This document shows positions 8,452 through 15,261 of a stretch of 50,127 bases of DNA, in pieces (positions within the stretch are counted from its first letter, which is position 1; every line of letters starts with the position of its first letter). The position numbers and the translations under genes were made by a program. This DNA is from Deltaproteobacteria bacterium (GTDB lineage: Bacteria; Myxococcota_A; Polyangia; HGW-17; JAJRWW01): positions 16,616 through 66,742 of the forward strand of contig JAOZUO010000021.1 of assembly GCA_029938605.1 (NCBI GenBank), in the 5' to 3' direction. The notes beneath the pieces were generated by a model. The model was not told the origin of the DNA, ran no database searches, and was given only the letters and a program-made list of their open reading frames with translations.

Positions 8452-8883
8452 CTACGGGTACATGGCCTTCTGGATGCGGCCCAGGTCCGACAGCATCTTG
8501 TCGTGCTTCTCCTCGTCCATCCTCAGGTAGTCCAGCAGGTATAGCTGCACCACGTTCTTGGATCCCTCGAGGGCGGCCAGGCTCTCGGCGGCCATCTCGA
8601 TGGTCTTCTTCTCCAGGGCGATGTGCTTCTCAATGGAGCTCCAGCACTTTTCCATGTCGTCGGTGAAGACGTTGATGTACTCCTTCTCCACGCTGTCGAT
8701 GATGAGCTGCTGGATCCGGTAGTGGTTCTCAGAGTCGTTCTTGATGATCTCCATGATCGCGCGGATGAGGGGGTGCTCGCTCTCCTCCATGATGCGGGCG
8801 GTCTGGGCGATGGCAGCGTTCTCGAGCTTCTGCCAGCGCTTCATGGTCCCGGCGAGCTGCTCCATTTTTTCTTTCATCTTCAT
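8452..8883 (-). CDS. Ferritin-like helical protein, sigma-54 controlled
   Basis: 143-aa all-helical protein. Carboxylate/His pairs spaced as in ferritin-like four-helix bundles are visible (MEESEHPLIRAI, NDSENHYRIQQL, EKHIALEKKTIEM, MDEEKHDKML), suggesting a di-iron or metal-binding bundle; no subfamily name can be given. ATG 8883 was chosen over an upstream start because GGGAGAG precedes it. The gene has its own sigma-54 promoter (8931-8945), shared enhancer sites at 9033-9102 and an intrinsic terminator, so it is a self-contained unit of the proposed redox-stress regulon. It is transcribed divergently from the flavin oxidoreductase. Confidence 0.8.
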   Translation of the reverse strand: MKMKEKMEQLAGTMKRWQKLENAAIAQTARIMEESEHPLIRAIMEIIKNDSENHYRIQQLIIDSVEKEYINVFTDDMEKCWSSIEKHIALEKKTIEMAAESLAALEGSKNVVQLYLLDYLRMDEEKHDKMLSDLGRIQKAMYP

Positions 8884-8930
8884 GTCAACTCTCCCTATTG
8901 GTTTGTTGGGTTGTTGGGCCACGGGACAAA

Positions 8931-8945
8931 GCAAACTGCGTACCA
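8931..8945 (-). promoter_or_regulatory. Sigma-54 (-24/-12) promoter for the ferritin-like gene
   Basis: The minus strand reads TGGTACGCAGTTTGC, one mismatch from TGGCAC-N5-TTGC, with exact 10-bp spacing between the GG and GC pairs. It lies 48 bp upstream of the start at 8883 and is next to the GAGACA sites. Confidence 0.8.
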
Positions 8946-9032
8946 AAGACATCCATGCGCCGCCAACCCGGTGAAATCTCCGGGGTGGCTGACCATTTTA
9001 CAGACCAAAGATGCTTCGCCGAAACACCAGAG

Positions 9033-9102
9033 TGTCTCATTGACCACAATGCCGATGTTTAATGAGACAGTAGACCCGGCAAATGAGACACACCACGAGA
9101 CA
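9033..9102. promoter_or_regulatory. Enhancer (UAS) cluster with TGTCTCAT/ATGAGACA half-sites
   Basis: TGTCTCAT at 9033-9040, ATGAGACA at 9062-9069 and 9083-9090, and CGAGACA at 9096-9102. The two direct ATGAGACA copies are 21 bp apart, about two helical turns. The cluster lies between two divergent sigma-54 promoters. The same half-site surrounds the sigma-54 activator gene at 44.9-46.8 kb, so these are its likely binding sites; that last step is inference. Confidence 0.7.
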
Positions 9103-9131
9103 AAACGGGGTGAAATGGGACTGAATGGACA

Positions 9132-9146
9132 AGGCACAACATTTGC
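9132..9146 (+). promoter_or_regulatory. Sigma-54 (-24/-12) promoter for the flavin oxidoreductase operon
   Basis: AGGCACAACATTTGC: GGCAC, five bases, TTGC, with exact GG-to-GC spacing. Transcription would start near 9158, giving a leader of about 87 nt. The GAGACA sites end 30 bp upstream. Confidence 0.8.
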
Positions 9147-9244
9147 TATCCGATGTAATTCAGCGGAGCACTAGGCGACCAATCCTTCGAGCGCCCGTTT
9201 GACAGAAATCGCAGCCGCCACGGCGAAGACCAGGAGCCAACCCA

Positions 9245-10669
9245 ATGACGGAACACTACGACGTTGCCATTATCGGCGGTGGATCCGCCGGCTTGACGGC
9301 CGCCACAGTCGCCGGCGTCGTGGGCGCCAAGGCAGTGATCATCGACAAGGAGCGCCTCGGCGGGGACTGCCTCTACTACGGCTGTGTGCCTTCCAAGGCC
9401 TTCATCCGCTGCGCCAAGGTGGCCCACCTCATGCGCGAGGCGGATCGGTTCGGGCTCGGGGCGGCGGACCCCCGAGCCGACATCAAGGGCGTACTCAAAT
9501 ATGTGTGGGATACCATCGAGGAGCTCAAGCAGCACGACTCTCCCGAGGCCCTGGCCAAATATGGGGTGGAGACATTGTTCGGAGGCGCCCGCTTCGTCTC
9601 GGACCGGCGCATCGTAGTGGGCGACACCGAGGTGGAGGCGGACCACTACATCGTCACGGTGGGTTCCCACGCCGCGCCGCCCCCCATCCCCGGCCTCGAG
9701 GAGACCGGTTACCTCAACCACGTATCGATCTTTCACCAGGAGGTCCTGCCCCGGCGGCTGGTGGTCATCGGCGGCGGTCCCATCGGCATAGAGCTCGGAC
9801 AGTCCATGGCGCGGCTCGGCAGCGAAGTGACCGTGTTGCAGGGCGGTCCGCGCATCCTACCCAACGACGACCCTGAGCTCACCACCATGCTGGAGAAGCT
9901 GCTCGCCAAGGAGCTGGACATCCGCGTCAACGCCAGGGTGGTGAGCGTGGAGGCCGTCGACGGCGCCAAGCGGGTGACCTACGAGACCGGTGGCCAACAG
10001 CACCACGTGGAGGGCGACGAAATCCTGGTGGCCGTGGGCCGCCGGCCGAGCCTCGATGGGCTGGGCCTGGACAAGGCGAACATCGAGTACAACAACCGCG
10101 GAATCGTGGTGAACGCGCACCTACGAACCACCAACCACCGGGTCTGGGCCGCCGGCGACTGCACCGGCTCGCCACAGTTTACGCACCTGGCCGAAGCCCA
10201 CGCCAGGGTGGCGACGCGGAACGCGCTGTTCCGGGGCCAAAAGAAGTTCACCGACCAGGGCTGCCCCTGGACCACGTTCTCCGACCCCGAGCTGGCCCAC
10301 GTGGGACTCACCGAGGCGGCGGCGGCCGACCAGGAAAAAAAGGTGAAGGTCTACCGCTTCCCCTACGCGCACCTGGATCGGGCGGTGACCGAGGGCGAGG
10401 GCGAAGGGCTGGCCAAGGTGGTGTGTGACAAGCGCGGCCATGTGCTGGGTGCGTCGCTGCTCGGCCCGGGGGCCGGCGAGGCCCTTGGGGAGTTCGTGCT
10501 GGCCATGCGAGAGGGCGTGACCCTCGATCGGCTGGCCAGCACCATCCACGTCTACCCGACCATGAACCGCATTGTGCGGCGGGTGGGCGACCAGCGTTTT
10601 CTGGAAGAGGGATTGAGCAGCACCATGGCAAAGCTGTTCGGGAGCTTCAAGGGACGACAGGCGGACTGA
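9245..10669 (+). CDS. Pyridine nucleotide-disulfide oxidoreductase (MerA/Lpd-like)
   Basis: 474-aa FAD/NAD(P) class I disulfide reductase. It has an FAD-binding GGGSAG near residue 11, the redox-active pair Cys42/Cys47 in GGDCLYYGCVPSK, an NAD(P)-binding GGGPIGIELGQ near 178, and AAGDCTGSPQFTHLA for the second FAD contact. At the C-terminal interface the His-Glu dyad of dihydrolipoamide dehydrogenases is replaced: the sequence HVYPTMNR puts Tyr where His is expected and Arg where Glu is expected. True lipoamide dehydrogenase activity is therefore unlikely; a MerA-like or unknown disulfide/persulfide substrate fits better. The ATG follows CAGGAG. It heads a probable five-gene operon under a sigma-54 promoter. 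Confidence 0.85.
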   Translation: MTEHYDVAIIGGGSAGLTAATVAGVVGAKAVIIDKERLGGDCLYYGCVPSKAFIRCAKVAHLMREADRFGLGAADPRADIKGVLKYVWDTIEELKQHDSPEALAKYGVETLFGGARFVSDRRIVVGDTEVEADHYIVTVGSHAAPPPIPGLEETGYLNHVSIFHQEVLPRRLVVIGGGPIGIELGQSMARLGSEVTVLQGGPRILPNDDPELTTMLEKLLAKELDIRVNARVVSVEAVDGAKRVTYETGGQQHHVEGDEILVAVGRRPSLDGLGLDKANIEYNNRGIVVNAHLRTTNHRVWAAGDCTGSPQFTHLAEAHARVATRNALFRGQKKFTDQGCPWTTFSDPELAHVGLTEAAAADQEKKVKVYRFPYAHLDRAVTEGEGEGLAKVVCDKRGHVLGASLLGPGAGEALGEFVLAMREGVTLDRLASTIHVYPTMNRIVRRVGDQRFLEEGLSSTMAKLFGSFKGRQAD

Positions 10670-10698
10670 GCCGCACCGTACCGGGAGAGGAATCAACC

Positions 10699-11106
10699 AT
10701 GTCAATGATGTATCGGATCTTCTACGGAATCCTCGGCGCTGGAGTCGTGAGCGGCGGGTTATTCGCCTTCTGGGCACAACTCTGGACTACGCCAAAGACC
10801 AACTTCTGGCTCTTTATGGGGATGTCCGCCGCCGTGGGCATCAGCTTCGGCTTCGCGAACTATATCTTCGTCAAGTGGGTGCTGCGGATCTTCGTCACCA
10901 AGTTCTTCACCCTGGAGATGGTGCTCGTGGGGACCAACCCCAAACCCCTGGGCAACGTGCTCGTCTCAAACGAGATCGATGAGATGGAGGCGTCCATGGT
11001 GCGCATCACCGAAGAGTTTGCCAAGCTCAAGAACGCCGGCTCCCGTCGGGCATCGAGCCACTCCACGCTTCGGGCACAAACCAGCCAGCGGGGGACTGCG
11101 TCATGA
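10699..11106 (+). CDS. Small membrane protein with HAMP-like cytoplasmic tail
   Basis: 135 aa with two hydrophobic segments (about residues 6-28 and 37-62) and then a cytoplasmic helical stretch. The part with PKPLGNVLVSNEIDEMEASM resembles the second helix of a HAMP linker; this is a weak similarity. An SD (GGGAGAGG) precedes ATG 10699. The TGA stop overlaps the ATG of the next gene, a Ser/Thr kinase (ATGA), so translation is coupled. A plausible role is membrane anchor or sensor partner of that kinase. No database family is recognised. Confidence 0.75.
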   Translation: MSMMYRIFYGILGAGVVSGGLFAFWAQLWTTPKTNFWLFMGMSAAVGISFGFANYIFVKWVLRIFVTKFFTLEMVLVGTNPKPLGNVLVSNEIDEMEASMVRITEEFAKLKNAGSRRASSHSTLRAQTSQRGTAS

Positions 11107-13049
11107 TCGGACAGGTCATGGGCAAGTGCCGCATCGACGGGCTGCTGGGGGCGGGCAACATGGGCGTGGTGTACAGGGGCGAACACCTGGCCCTGGGCGT
11201 CCCGGTAGCGGTGAAGACCATCAAGCCGGAGCTGGTGCAGAACACCGAGCTCAAGCAACGCTTCCTGCAGGAGGCCCAGCTCGCGGCGAGGCTGCGCCAT
11301 CCCAACGTGGTGCGGGTCTACGACGTTGGCCAGGAAGGAGACAACCACTTCATCGTCATGGAGTACCTCGACGGGCTGATGCTGAACGAGTATTTCATGC
11401 AGCACCAGCCCCTGGACCTGCAGACCTTCCTGAGCCTGTTTTACGAGCTGGCCTCGGCCCTGGGCGAGGCGCACCGGCACGGCATCATCCACCGGGATGT
11501 CAAACCCATCAATGTAATCGTGCTCGAGGGACCCAAAGCAGTGCTCACGGACTTCGGCATCGCCGCGGCCCTGACGGTGGACAACCGGCTCACCTCGCCG
11601 GGTATCCTCATGGGCACGCCTGCCTACATGTCCCCGGAGCAGGCCCGGGGGGGACTGGAGATCGACTCGCGCACGGACGTCTTCTCCCTGGGCGTAATGA
11701 TGTATGAGGTGCTCGCCGGCACTCTTCCGCAAAACAGCGACAATGTGCTGGAGATTATCCACCAGCGAACGTCCCTGGACATCCCGCCGCTCAACAGCAC
11801 CGGCGCCAGCGTTCCACCGGCCTTGGAGCAGGTGGTCATGGCAGCCGTGTCCCGGGATCGCGAGGGACGGTACGCAGACGGCACGGACCTGGCCAACGCC
11901 ATCGCCTACGCCTACCAGACCATCTTCCCCACCGCGGTGGAGCAGCCCACCCAGCAAAATAATAACGACCAGGAGCGCATGTTGGAGCTGCCCACCGAGG
12001 AGACCGAGCCCATCGCCTGGGGGGTGGATCTGCGCTACACGGACCTGGCGGCCCTGCTGGTGGCCGTGGAGCAGTCCTCCACGGGCTACGGTGTGGTCAC
12101 GATCCATTATCCTCAGTGGGCGGATCTGCTGATGTTCGCCAACGGGTCCTTGGAGGTGGCATTCCGCTGGCGTGCCGAAGATGTCGACGTAGTGCAATAC
12201 GATCAGGTGCTCCAGACCTACCAGTCCGCTACCCAGGGCATAGTGGACTCGAAGGGAGTTTCCGAGCGGTACTACAACGCGCTCAGGGCCCTGTGCATGG
12301 GACAGCCCGCCATGGGCGGTATGCGCCTGGCGTTCACGGATTTCAACGCCCTGGTGGGGTACCTGCTCGACACCAACCAGTCCGGCGTGCTCCGACTCCA
12401 GCTTGGGCACCAACTCGGCATGGTGCTGGTGCGGGACGGGGCCATCTCGGAGCTCTTCTGCAGCGCGTGGTGTCAAGCGAACGCCACGGATCCACAGGCC
12501 TCCATTACCAGCCTGGCCAGCCTGTTGCGGGCGCACCCCTTGACGCGACTGGACTTTTACGCGCTGGACGCCGGCGCCCTACGCACCCAGGAGATGCCGA
12601 TGGTGGACCAGCCCTTTGAGGTTGCCGACGCCGAGGCTCTGGTGGCCTTCGTGTCCCAGGCCATGCGTTCGTCGGGCGAGGCCCTCGGGAAGCAGTTCGG
12701 CCTGGGCAGCGGCCCCATCCTGGACAAGTATCTCAACAACGCCATGGATGCCCACCCGGCGGTGCTGGAGGAAGTACAGTACGACGAACACAAGAGCCCG
12801 CTCCCCGAGTCGCTGCTGGGACAGATCGATCGCCTCCCGCGCACGGGTCGACGCCAGGCGGTACTCGACGCCCTGCTCACGCTCCTCACCGAGCGGGGAC
12901 ACGCAGTCCGGGACACTCTCAAGTCGAAACGCAAGCGTAAAAAGGTGATACAGTCCTACCTGGATGTCTGGAATCAGCACCTGCCGGGTCTCGCCAGTCT
13001 CGGCCTCGCTGAGCCCTTCAAGCCCCTCTTCCGAGAGATCGGTGCGTAG
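11103..13049 (+). CDS. Bacterial Ser/Thr protein kinase with a large C-terminal module
   Basis: 648 aa. Residues ~8-270 form a Hanks-type kinase: glycine loop LLGAGNMGVVYRG, ATP Lys in VAVKTIKPE, catalytic loop IHRDVKPINV, TDFG, and GTPAYMSPEQAR. All key residues are present, so it should be active. There is no membrane segment; the preceding coupled gene may provide one. The ~370-residue C-terminal part has two stretches, roughly residues 305-350 and 410-455 (the second NALVGYLLDTNQSGVLRLQ), that look like DUF4388/PATAN-type modules; this is inferred from pattern only. The C-terminus is basic and helical. Confidence 0.88.
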   Translation: MIGQVMGKCRIDGLLGAGNMGVVYRGEHLALGVPVAVKTIKPELVQNTELKQRFLQEAQLAARLRHPNVVRVYDVGQEGDNHFIVMEYLDGLMLNEYFMQHQPLDLQTFLSLFYELASALGEAHRHGIIHRDVKPINVIVLEGPKAVLTDFGIAAALTVDNRLTSPGILMGTPAYMSPEQARGGLEIDSRTDVFSLGVMMYEVLAGTLPQNSDNVLEIIHQRTSLDIPPLNSTGASVPPALEQVVMAAVSRDREGRYADGTDLANAIAYAYQTIFPTAVEQPTQQNNNDQERMLELPTEETEPIAWGVDLRYTDLAALLVAVEQSSTGYGVVTIHYPQWADLLMFANGSLEVAFRWRAEDVDVVQYDQVLQTYQSATQGIVDSKGVSERYYNALRALCMGQPAMGGMRLAFTDFNALVGYLLDTNQSGVLRLQLGHQLGMVLVRDGAISELFCSAWCQANATDPQASITSLASLLRAHPLTRLDFYALDAGALRTQEMPMVDQPFEVADAEALVAFVSQAMRSSGEALGKQFGLGSGPILDKYLNNAMDAHPAVLEEVQYDEHKSPLPESLLGQIDRLPRTGRRQAVLDALLTLLTERGHAVRDTLKSKRKRKKVIQSYLDVWNQHLPGLASLGLAEPFKPLFREIGA

Positions 13050-13056
13050 GCCAACC

Positions 13057-13599
13057 ATGATCGTACCGACCGCGGGAAAACCAGCACCCACCTTCATCGC
13101 ATCTCTGGCGGACGGCACCACAACCCGCCCCCAGGACCACCTCGGCCACCCGCTACTGCTCATCTTTTTGCGCCACCTGGCCTGACTACCTTGCCAGGAG
13201 CACCTCGTGGAGGTGCGCGACCGTTGGAGCGAGTTCGAGGCGCGCAACGCCTCGGCGCTGGTGGTAAGCTTCGCCGAACCCGAGGCCCTGGACGACTACC
13301 AACAGTACCTGAAACTCCCCTACCCCATCGCCGCGGACCCCAACCGAAAAGCCTACGCCGCCTACGGTGTTGGCCGCGGTCCGACATGGCGCATCTGGAG
13401 CCCCCGCGTCATCTGGCAGTACATCACCCTCGTAGCCCGAGGCCGCAAGCTCCAAAAGCCCCGCCAAAACGAAGACCTCTCCCAACTAGGCGCCGACTTC
13501 ATCATAGCCCCCCAAGGCCACCTCCAATACACCCACGTCAGCAAATCCCCCTCCGACCGCCCCCCCATAGATGAGCTTCTAAGAGAAATGGGGACGTAG
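13057..13599 (+). CDS. Redoxin-family (AhpC/SelU-like) probable selenoprotein with UxxC motif
   Basis: 180 aa if the in-frame TGA at 13183-13185 is read as selenocysteine. Upstream reads MIVPTAGKPAPTFIAS...LLLIFLRHLA, downstream LPCQEHLVEVRDRW, all in one frame. Cys-containing relatives have FLRHLGCPFCREH here, so the TGA falls exactly on the first Cys of CxxC, giving Sec43-x-x-Cys46. The rest follows the PF13911-like thioredoxin fold (LPYPIAADPNRKAYAAYGV, GADFIIAPQGHLQYTH). A stem-loop fitting a bacterial SECIS lies 15-31 nt past the TGA. It begins 7 bp after the kinase and so falls in the sigma-54-headed redox operon. The alternative is a TGC-to-TGA mutation or sequencing error making it a pseudogene. 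Confidence 0.8.
13186..13216 (+). promoter_or_regulatory. Candidate bacterial SECIS element
   Basis: Directly after the in-frame TGA, GCACCTC (13200-13206) and GAGGTGC (13210-13216) form a perfect 7-bp stem with a GTG loop. The loop G lies 22 nt after the TGA, within the range seen for SelB-bound bacterial SECIS hairpins. Confidence 0.65.
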
Positions 13600-13606
13600 T
13601 CCCCAT
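13588..13606 (+). promoter_or_regulatory. Perfect hairpin covering the stop and start codons of adjacent genes
   Basis: ATGGGGAC-GTA-GTCCCCAT is an 8-bp inverted repeat with a 3-nt loop. It contains the TAG stop of the selenoprotein (13597-13599) and the first two bases of the next gene's ATG (13605). In mRNA it would hide that start until a ribosome translating the selenoprotein opens it, which would couple the two genes. Confidence 0.55.
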
Positions 13607-14492
13607 GAAAGAAACTGATGCATTTTTGAGGCGGCTGTTTGGGGAGTTGAGGGAGGGGGGGTATGGGGTTGGGGCTTGGGGGGCTTTTTGGCGGGGGGCC
13701 TGGAGGCGGACTGTGGAGTTGAGGCGGGCCGAGCCGCGGAGGCTGCTTGGGTTTTGGGTGTGGGCGGGATTGGGTCTGGTGTTGGGTAGCGGGATTTGGG
13801 CTGGCGCTTTTTGGGGCGGTGCGGCGGGCAACCAGCTGGAGACCGTCCTGGGTTGGCTCGGATGGTATGGGCTGATTTGCGGGTGGACGTGGCTGCACGT
13901 GGGCCGGATCCGCCGCGAGGACGGTACCCACTTCGACCGTTTCCTGATCCCCAATGGGCTCTCCTTCCTGCGGCTTGGTCTGGCGCCCCTGGTGGCCGCC
14001 CCCATGCTGGTAGGCGGACTTCAGGCCCATGCGCTCACCCGCCTCGCCCTCGCCGCGGTCCTGGCAACACTTGCCCTGTCAGACCTGGCCGACGGTTGGA
14101 TCGCTCGCTGGCGCAACCAGCACTCTGTCCTGGGCCGGGTGCTGGATCCCATGGCCGACCTCGCCCTGCTCTCCTTTCTCGCCTACGGCCTCTGGCGCAC
14201 CGATCTCCTGCCGGGTTCACTGCTCGCCTTGCTCTTGCTCCGCTATCTGGGCGCCCTGGTGGCCGCGATCATCCTGTACGTCATCCGCGGCCCCCTCCGC
14301 ATCACGGCCACGCTCCTGGGCAAGGTCACCACCGCGGCCACCTTCAGCGTCCTGGGCGCCACCGCCGTTCTCGCTCTGGTCGCTCCCTCCTGGCTGGCCC
14401 CCTCCTGGCCCAGATTCGCTCACCACGCCCTGTCCGCCCTCGTCGTGGCGAACCTCGCCTACCTGATCTACCGCGCCGCCCGATGGCGATAG
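13605..14492 (+). CDS. CDP-alcohol phosphatidyltransferase family protein
   Basis: 295-aa integral membrane enzyme of phospholipid synthesis. The signature D-x2-DG-x2-AR-x8-G-x3-D-x3-D is complete in SDLADGWIARWR...LGRVLDPMADLAL near residues 165-190. Several hydrophobic helices follow. An extra N-terminal ~110 residues, rich in Trp, Gly and Arg with one hydrophobic pair, is longer than in standard PgsA. The first ~200 bp are strikingly G-rich. It could make phosphatidylglycerol phosphate, cardiolipin or another CDP-diacylglycerol-derived lipid; the substrate is not clear. It lies 5 bp after the selenoprotein. Confidence 0.85.
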   Translation: MKETDAFLRRLFGELREGGYGVGAWGAFWRGAWRRTVELRRAEPRRLLGFWVWAGLGLVLGSGIWAGAFWGGAAGNQLETVLGWLGWYGLICGWTWLHVGRIRREDGTHFDRFLIPNGLSFLRLGLAPLVAAPMLVGGLQAHALTRLALAAVLATLALSDLADGWIARWRNQHSVLGRVLDPMADLALLSFLAYGLWRTDLLPGSLLALLLLRYLGALVAAIILYVIRGPLRITATLLGKVTTAATFSVLGATAVLALVAPSWLAPSWPRFAHHALSALVVANLAYLIYRAARWR

Positions 14493-14603
14493 CACGGTGG
14501 CCCAAACGGCAACCGCCCTGTTGCCAACAGTCGATGATCATGCAACTCTGGCGGGGTTGAAGTCTCAGACAAGAGAGCTAAGCAAGCTCTGAAGGAGGGA
14601 AGT

Positions 14604-15254
14604 ATGACCAAGGGACGAGCGACCGCAGCCATTTGTATTGCGGGGATCCTGATGGCAGTGGGCTGCGGCGTATCGCAGTCGAAGTACGACACCACTGCGA
14701 ACCAGCTCAAGCGCGCCAACCGAGACCTGTCTCTGGGCGGCGACGAGCACAACAAGACGAAGCAGGCGCTGACCTCCGCCGAGATACGAATCAAGGGCAT
14801 GCGCTCCCAACTGCAGTCGGCGCAACAAACATTGGCCGAGATGAAATCCAGGACGGTGGTGCTCGAATCACAGCTCCGATCCTGCAAAGCGACGCCACCG
14901 CCCGCAGCTCCCGCACGCCCCGTCGCCCCGCCCCCCCCGCCGAGCGCCAACGCCGCCTCGGCCACGGGCGGGCTGGACCTGGCCACCATCAAGGCCGGCA
15001 TCCAAAAGCTCATGCCCAAAATCAAGAAGTGTTACACCAAGCGTATTCTGAAGAAGGGCAAGAAGCTCACCGGCACCCTCATCGTCAAGTTCCGCATCAA
15101 CAAACGCGGCAAGACTCGCCGCGTGAAGGTGCGCAAGGGCACAATCCGGCACCGCCGTTTGCAAAAGTGCGTACGTCGGGTCTTCCGCAAGGCGCGGTTC
15201 GGCCGTTCCAAGAAGACCACCAAGGTCTCCTACCCCCTGCACTTCGCGCCGTAG
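14604..15254 (+). CDS. AgmX/PglI C-terminal-domain lipoprotein
   Basis: 216 aa. A signal peptide ends in the lipobox AVGC, with the lipid-modified Cys near residue 21. A coiled-coil region (about 28-95), a Pro/Ala linker (PPPAAPARPVAPPPPP) and a basic C-terminal domain with GLDLATIKAGIQKLMPKIKKC follow. That last domain is the AgmX/PglI C-terminal (TonB-like) module, which in myxobacteria belongs to envelope-spanning gliding or polarity machinery. The three Cys in the C-terminal domain are family-typical. A strong AAGGAGGGAAGT SD precedes ATG 14604. Export to the periplasm is inferred. Confidence 0.82.
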   Translation: MTKGRATAAICIAGILMAVGCGVSQSKYDTTANQLKRANRDLSLGGDEHNKTKQALTSAEIRIKGMRSQLQSAQQTLAEMKSRTVVLESQLRSCKATPPPAAPARPVAPPPPPSANAASATGGLDLATIKAGIQKLMPKIKKCYTKRILKKGKKLTGTLIVKFRINKRGKTRRVKVRKGTIRHRRLQKCVRRVFRKARFGRSKKTTKVSYPLHFAP

Positions 15255-15261
15255 ACCGCAG

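Noticed and set aside
14508..14525. Terminator GGCAAC-CGCCCT-GTTGCC after the phosphatidyltransferase
   Set aside because: The 6-bp stem is not followed by a T-run, so it is not reliable as a terminator.
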